This document shows, one piece after another, positions 60,413 through 64,000 of a stretch of DNA of 64,000 nt. Each line of letters opens with the position of its first letter. Position 1 is the first letter of the stretch. A model generated the notes under the pieces. It had not been told where the DNA came from, did not search any database, and saw nothing but the letters and a program-made list of their open reading frames with translations. The position numbers and the translations under genes are program-made. This stretch comes from Rhodococcoides corynebacterioides (GTDB lineage: Bacteria > Actinomycetota > Actinomycetes > Mycobacteriales > Mycobacteriaceae). Location of the stretch: NCBI RefSeq assembly GCF_019834675.1, contig NZ_JABUBU010000007.1, forward strand, positions 60,043 to 124,042, written 5' to 3'.

Positions 60413-60523
60413 TCGACACTCCTTGGGAACGACAGTCGGTGGCTTCTCACGACACGTGGTGTTCCGGTACGACGACCGGATTCGTCCGCATCCCCCGACG
60501 CCGTCACGAACCATCTGACTGTG

Positions 60524-60553
60524 TTTGTACGATTTGTACGCATTGTGTCACAA
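60524..60553 (-). promoter_or_regulatory. AT-rich promoter region with repeats, sugar cluster
   Basis: Direct repeat TTTGTACG at 60524-60531 and 60533-60540 (9-base period), then palindrome TTGTG-t-CACAA (60543-60553). On the minus strand this gives TTGTGA, 18 bases, TACAAA as a possible promoter. The only strongly AT-rich patch in the last 15 kb, in a 254-base gap with no gene. Confidence 0.45.
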
Positions 60554-60666
60554 AAACCAGACCAGCGCCCGGTTTCCGGCCCCGGAACCGTCCGAACGGA
60601 TGACGAGAACAGACCGAACGTGCTGGTGAGAGGTCATGAAAGAAATCCGGCCGGGACCGGCGGATC

Positions 60667-61617
60667 TCACTCGTCGGGGGTGTGCAGTCCCGCTTGTTCG
60701 TCCCGTTCCGCCCACTCGATCAGCGGCCGCAGGTCGTACACCGCGTCGTCGATCCCGGCGTGGAGATCACCGAGCTCGGCGAACCGCGCCGGCACGGTGT
60801 GCATCGTGAAGTCGTCGGGGGCGACGTCGGGAATCTCGTCCCACCGCACCGGCGTCGACACCGTCGCCCGCTCCGTCCCGCGCACCGAGTACGCACACGC
60901 GATCGTGTGATCGCGGGCGTTCTGGTTGAAGTCCACGAACACCTTCGACGGGTCGCGATCCTTGCGCCACCACGTCGTCGTCACGTCGTCGGGCGCACGT
61001 CGTTCCACCTCGCGGGCGAAGGCCAACGCGGCCCGACGCACGTCGCCGAATCCCCAGTCCGGCCGAATACGCACGTAGACGTGCAGTCCGTGGCCACCGG
61101 AGGTCTTCGGCCAGCCGACGGCGCCGAGCTCGTCCAGCACCTCGTGCACCACCCCGGCCACCCGCCGCACCCGATCGAACGAGCACTCGGGCATGGGGTC
61201 GAGATCGATGCGCCACTCGTCGGGACTCTCGACGTCGGCCCGGCGGCTGTTCCACGGGTGGAACTCGACGGTGGACATCTGCACCGCCCAGATCACGTGC
61301 GCGAGTTCGGTCACGCAGAGCTCGTCCGCGGTCCGGTCGTAGCGCGGGAACGTCACCCGCACGGTCTCCATCCAGTCGGGAGCGCCGCGGGGCAGCCGCT
61401 TCTGGTGCACCTTCTCGCCCGCGAGACCGTCCGGGAACCGGTGCAGCATGCAGGGGCGCTCCCGCAGTGCGGTCACGATGCCCTCGCCCACCGACAGGTA
61501 GTACTCCACGAGGTCACGCTTGGTGGCCCCGCTGGCCGGGAAGTACACGCGATCGGGGTTGGACACCCGCACGGTGCGGCCGCCCACCTCGAGTTCGATC
61601 GCCGGAGACGCCGCCAT
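60667..61617 (-). CDS. LigD-type DNA polymerase/primase domain protein, stand-alone
   Basis: 316 residues, archaeo-eukaryotic primase fold (PolDom). It begins LEVGGRTVRVSNPDRVYFPASGATKRDLVEYYLSVG, then MQMSTVEFHPWNSR-like AVQMSTVEFHPWNSRRAD, the metal-binding IDLDPMPECSF, SGGHGLHVYVRI and WWRKDRDPSKVFVDFNQNARDHTIA. Such domains carry out gap filling in non-homologous end joining with Ku. No ligase, nuclease domain or ku gene is adjacent. Leaderless promoter TAGGCT six bases before the ATG (61624-61629, minus strand). Confidence 0.88.
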   Translation of the reverse strand: MAASPAIELEVGGRTVRVSNPDRVYFPASGATKRDLVEYYLSVGEGIVTALRERPCMLHRFPDGLAGEKVHQKRLPRGAPDWMETVRVTFPRYDRTADELCVTELAHVIWAVQMSTVEFHPWNSRRADVESPDEWRIDLDPMPECSFDRVRRVAGVVHEVLDELGAVGWPKTSGGHGLHVYVRIRPDWGFGDVRRAALAFAREVERRAPDDVTTTWWRKDRDPSKVFVDFNQNARDHTIACAYSVRGTERATVSTPVRWDEIPDVAPDDFTMHTVPARFAELGDLHAGIDDAVYDLRPLIEWAERDEQAGLHTPDE

Positions 61618-61626
61618 CGTCCGAGC

Positions 61627-62517
61627 CTAGGCCAGCGACTCGCCGAGAGCACGGACCGCGTCGGCGAACCGTCCGGGCAACTCCTGCGGCGGGTTGTGGC
61701 CGCAGTCGAGTTCGCGCACGTCGACCAGGCGGGTGAAGTGCCGGGCGTGGTCGGGCGTCCCGTACAGGGCGGCGACGGTGTCCTCCGTGGGATCGAGCAC
61801 CACCGTCGGCACGGTGATCGGCGGACCCGCCGCCAGGCGCTCCTGCGTGGCCGCGTAGGCCGGGTCGCCCGCGGCGAGACCGTGCCGGTGCCGGTAGCTG
61901 TGCACGACGACGTCCACGAAGTCCGGATTGTCGAACGACGCTGCGGTGGCGGCGAATTCGGAGTCACCGAACCGCCAGGTGGGCGACCAGTCCGTCCACA
62001 GAGTTTGCGCGATCTCGGCCCGGTACGCGGCCAGTCCCGCCCGGCCGCGCTCGGAGTGGAAGTAGTACTGGTACCAGTACCGCTTCTCCAGGTGCGGCGG
62101 TGCGGGCGTCGCGAGCCCACCCGCCTGGACCAGGTAGCCCGACACGCTGACCAGACCCGCCACCTCGTCGGGCCACAGCGCGGCCACCGCGCACGCGGCG
62201 CGGCCGCCCCAGTCGTAGCCCGCCACGATCGGGCGGTCGAGGCCGAGGGCGCCGATCAGCTCCCGCAGGTCGTGGGCCAGGGCGGCCTGCTCCCCGGAGC
62301 GCGGGGTGGCGTCGTCGAGGAACCGGGTGGCGCCGAATCCGCGCAGGGACGGCACCACGACGTCGTGGCCGGCGTCGGCGAGGAGGCGGGCCACGTCGTC
62401 GTACGAGTGGGTGTCGTAGGGGAAGCCGTGCAGCAGGACCACGGGCCGACCCGACGGATCGCCGTACCGGTCGATCGCGACGTCGAGAACTCCGGCCACC
62501 ACCATGCTCGTCACCAT
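61627..62517 (-). CDS. Alpha/beta hydrolase, epoxide-hydrolase/dehalogenase-like
   Basis: 296 residues. Oxyanion motif VVLLHGFPYDTHSYDD; nucleophile elbow IVAGYDWGGRAACAVAAL with Asp instead of Ser, as in epoxide hydrolases and haloalkane dehalogenases; charge-relay Asp in VVLDPTEDTVAAL; His in LDCGHNPPQELP. The cap domain is aromatic-rich (KRYWYQYYFHSERG). It overlaps the upstream TetR gene by seven bases (or four if the GTG at 62514 is used), so the pair is one operon and the TetR product probably controls it. Confidence 0.85.
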   Translation of the reverse strand: MVTSMVVAGVLDVAIDRYGDPSGRPVVLLHGFPYDTHSYDDVARLLADAGHDVVVPSLRGFGATRFLDDATPRSGEQAALAHDLRELIGALGLDRPIVAGYDWGGRAACAVAALWPDEVAGLVSVSGYLVQAGGLATPAPPHLEKRYWYQYYFHSERGRAGLAAYRAEIAQTLWTDWSPTWRFGDSEFAATAASFDNPDFVDVVVHSYRHRHGLAAGDPAYAATQERLAAGPPITVPTVVLDPTEDTVAALYGTPDHARHFTRLVDVRELDCGHNPPQELPGRFADAVRALGESLA

Positions 62518-63098
62518 TCCCTGCGACCGGCCGCGGCAACCACGGCGACGCAGTGCTCGGTGAAGCGGTCGCGGTCGACGGGCAGGTCGCCGTCGAGAAA
62601 CGCGGTGAACAGTGTGGTCAGCGCCCCCACCACGGCGGTGGCGATGAGCGTCCGGGTCGCGGCGTCCGTCTCGGTGGGCAGCTGCGCCTCCACGAGGGCC
62701 ACGAAGTGCGGCACGGTGCGCGTGCCGATGCGGCCGAGCGCGCTGTCGCCGAACGGGGCGGACAGCAACACGCGGCCGTACTCGGGGCGGTCCAACACCA
62801 GGTCTGTGAAGGCGTGCACCGCCCGGCGTGCCCGCTCCGACGGCCGCCGCGCCCGACCGACCGCGGCGACCAGGGCCTGCTGGGCCCGGTCGGCCACCAG
62901 GGCGTAGACCTCCCGCACGAAGGCGTCGCGGTCGGCGAAGTTCTCGTAGAAGTACCGCTCGGTGAGGCCCGCGCGCGAACACACGGCACGCACGCTCACC
63001 GCCGGTCCCTCGGCCGCGCCGAGCAGGTCCACGCCCGCGGCCAGCAACGCCTCGCGCCGGTGCGCGCGTCTCGCCTCCAGGTCCACTCTCGTCCTCAC
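62511..63098 (-). CDS. TetR family transcriptional regulator
   Basis: 195 residues. N-terminal helix-turn-helix (ALLAAGVDLLGAAEGPAVSVRAVCSRAGLTERYFYENFADRDAFV region, recognition helix LTERYFYENF). The C-terminal domain contains VVGALTTLFTAFLDGDLPVD. It starts with GTG at 63098 (another GTG four codons later). It is divergent from the DUF2236 oxygenase gene, with 36 bases between start codons, and it precedes the hydrolase gene. It therefore probably represses both units. Confidence 0.85.
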   Translation of the reverse strand: MRTRVDLEARRAHRREALLAAGVDLLGAAEGPAVSVRAVCSRAGLTERYFYENFADRDAFVREVYALVADRAQQALVAAVGRARRPSERARRAVHAFTDLVLDRPEYGRVLLSAPFGDSALGRIGTRTVPHFVALVEAQLPTETDAATRTLIATAVVGALTTLFTAFLDGDLPVDRDRFTEHCVAVVAAAGRREW

Positions 63099-63122
63099 CG
63101 TTGACGGCCGTGCGCACCGACT

Positions 63123-63128
63123 CTACGG
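63123..63128 (+). promoter_or_regulatory. -10 hexamer of a probable leaderless promoter (DUF2236 gene)
   Basis: TACGGT six bases before the ATG at 63135, within the 36-base divergent gap. Confidence 0.5.
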
Positions 63129-63134
63129 TGACAA

Positions 63135-64000
63135 CATGTGTAGTCAGCCGCTCGGGCCGGACTCGCTCACGTGGCGGTACTTCGGCGACTGGCGCGGGAT
63201 GCTGCAGGGACCCTGGGCCGGGTCGATGCAGAACATGCACCCCGGCCTCGGCGCCGCGGTCACCGAGCACTCCAACTTCGAGCTTGAACGGTGGCAGCGG
63301 GTCATGCGCTCGCTCTACCCCATCGGCGGCGTGGTCTTCGACGGTGCGCGCGCGGCCGACACCGCAGCTCGAATCCGTCGGTATCACAACGACATCGGGG
63401 GTGTCGACGCACAGGGCCGCCGCTACCACGCCCTCGATCCCGACACCTTCTACTGGGCCCACGCGACCTTCTACGTCGGCACGCTGCGCACCGCGGAGTG
63501 CTTCATGGGTGGGCTCACCGAGGCGCAGCACGAGCAGCTCTTCGCCGAACACCGTCAGTGGTACGCGCTGTACGGCATGAGCATGCGTCCCGTCCCCGCC
63601 ACCCGCGCGGACTTCCAGCGCTACTGGGACCACATGTGCCGCGAGGTTCTCGAGGACACCCCCGCCGCCCGCGTGGTGCTGGACCTCTCCGAGCTCCCGC
63701 GCCCTCCGTTCCTGCCCTGGCTGCCGGCCCGCGTGTGGGCGCTGCTGCGGCCGGCCGTCGCGCGGTCCGCCGTGCGCCTCACCGTCGGGCTCTACGATCC
63801 GCCGGTCCGAGAGTTGTTGGGCTACGGCTGGTCCGAGGCCGACGAGCGCTGGTTCCGCCGGGTCTGCCGCGCCGTCGAGCTGGCCTTCCGCCTCGTCCCC
63901 GCCCGTCGGCGGATGCACCCCCGCGCCCGCGCCGGAGTCGACCGCGCCACCGGGCGGCTGCCCGCCGACGGGCGGGGACGAGGCGGAAGGCCAGCTCGAC
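63135..64000 (+). CDS. DUF2236 (oxygenase MpaB-like) protein, incomplete at the window end
   Basis: At least 288 codons, no stop before the window ends. Family blocks: DSLTWRYFGDWRGMLQGPWAGSMQ near the start, RIRRYHNDIGGVDAQGRRYHALDPDTFYWAHATFYVGTL (His residues that may bind haem or metal) and WYALYGMSMRPVPATRADF. Relatives include latex-clearing protein and MpaB-type oxygenases. The last 13 codons (from 63962) are the reverse complement of its own codons at 63874-63912, so the C-terminus as read here is probably not real. Confidence 0.8.
63874..64000. repeat. Perfect 39-bp inverted repeat at the end of the window
   Basis: Bases 63874-63912 and 63962-64000 are exact reverse complements, separated by 49 bases. 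The match runs to the last base of the window, so the repeat may continue beyond it. Confidence 0.95.

Overview
The window is about 64 kb of very GC-rich actinobacterial DNA. It comes from a mycolic-acid-containing actinomycete and is most like Rhodococcus. Lineage markers are an HBHA-like adhesin, an Mce lipid-import operon, a RamB/isocitrate lyase pair, F420-dependent oxidoreductases, a UsfX/SigF-type stress sigma module and an LmeA-like protein. No tRNA, rRNA, insertion sequence, prophage or CRISPR array was recognised.

Layout. Bases 1-2068 hold the end of a methyltransferase gene, an orphan AbiEi-type regulator and an LmeA-like protein. Two stretches, 2-11 kb (deoC to a TetR gene) and 30-36 kb (fadB2, icl, ramB, a carboxymuconolactone decarboxylase gene and lpd), carry genes that I recall lying together in Mycobacterium tuberculosis (about Rv0462-Rv0478), in mirror-image order and with matching relative strands. 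Within the first stretch sit purU, a hydrolase, a degenerate sensor and mntH. Between the two stretches (11-30 kb) are small membrane genes, a c-di-GMP protein, a PHP hydrolase, a STAS/RsbW/SigF stress module with polyphosphate kinase, an alcohol dehydrogenase and a complete yrbEAB-mceABCDEF-mas operon.

From 36 to 47 kb there are redox and housekeeping genes (aldo-keto reductase, F420-type reductase, dipeptidase, S9 oligopeptidase, second polyphosphate kinase, zwf, htpG). They include a 49-codon gene for an amphipathic acidic peptide with its own terminator. From 47 to 50 kb a compact five-gene operon encodes a secreted cysteine- and glycine-zipper-rich peptide, a 29-residue membrane peptide, a 113-residue protein, an ABC ATPase and a polytopic membrane protein. 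This is the best candidate for an undescribed system.

From 51 to 60 kb lies a sugar and surface-glycoconjugate cluster: two methyltransferases of the NDP-sugar C-methyltransferase type (one with altered catalytic residues), a sugar nucleotidyltransferase, a PIG-L deacetylase, a sugar epimerase/dehydratase, a 3,5-epimerase, one GT2 glycosyltransferase, a flippase and a class III aminotransferase. The window ends with a LigD-type polymerase domain protein, a hydrolase/TetR pair and a DUF2236 oxygenase gene. That last gene runs into a perfect 39-bp inverted repeat reaching the last base.

Expression. Operons use ATGA/GTGA stop-start overlaps. At least thirteen genes have a TANNNT hexamer 6-7 bases before the start codon, which suggests leaderless transcripts. 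A SigF-type promoter (GGTTT-N16-GGGTA) precedes rsbW-sigF, and a pair of TGCTAGCA palindromes flanks the -35 of the regulator gene upstream of hbhA.
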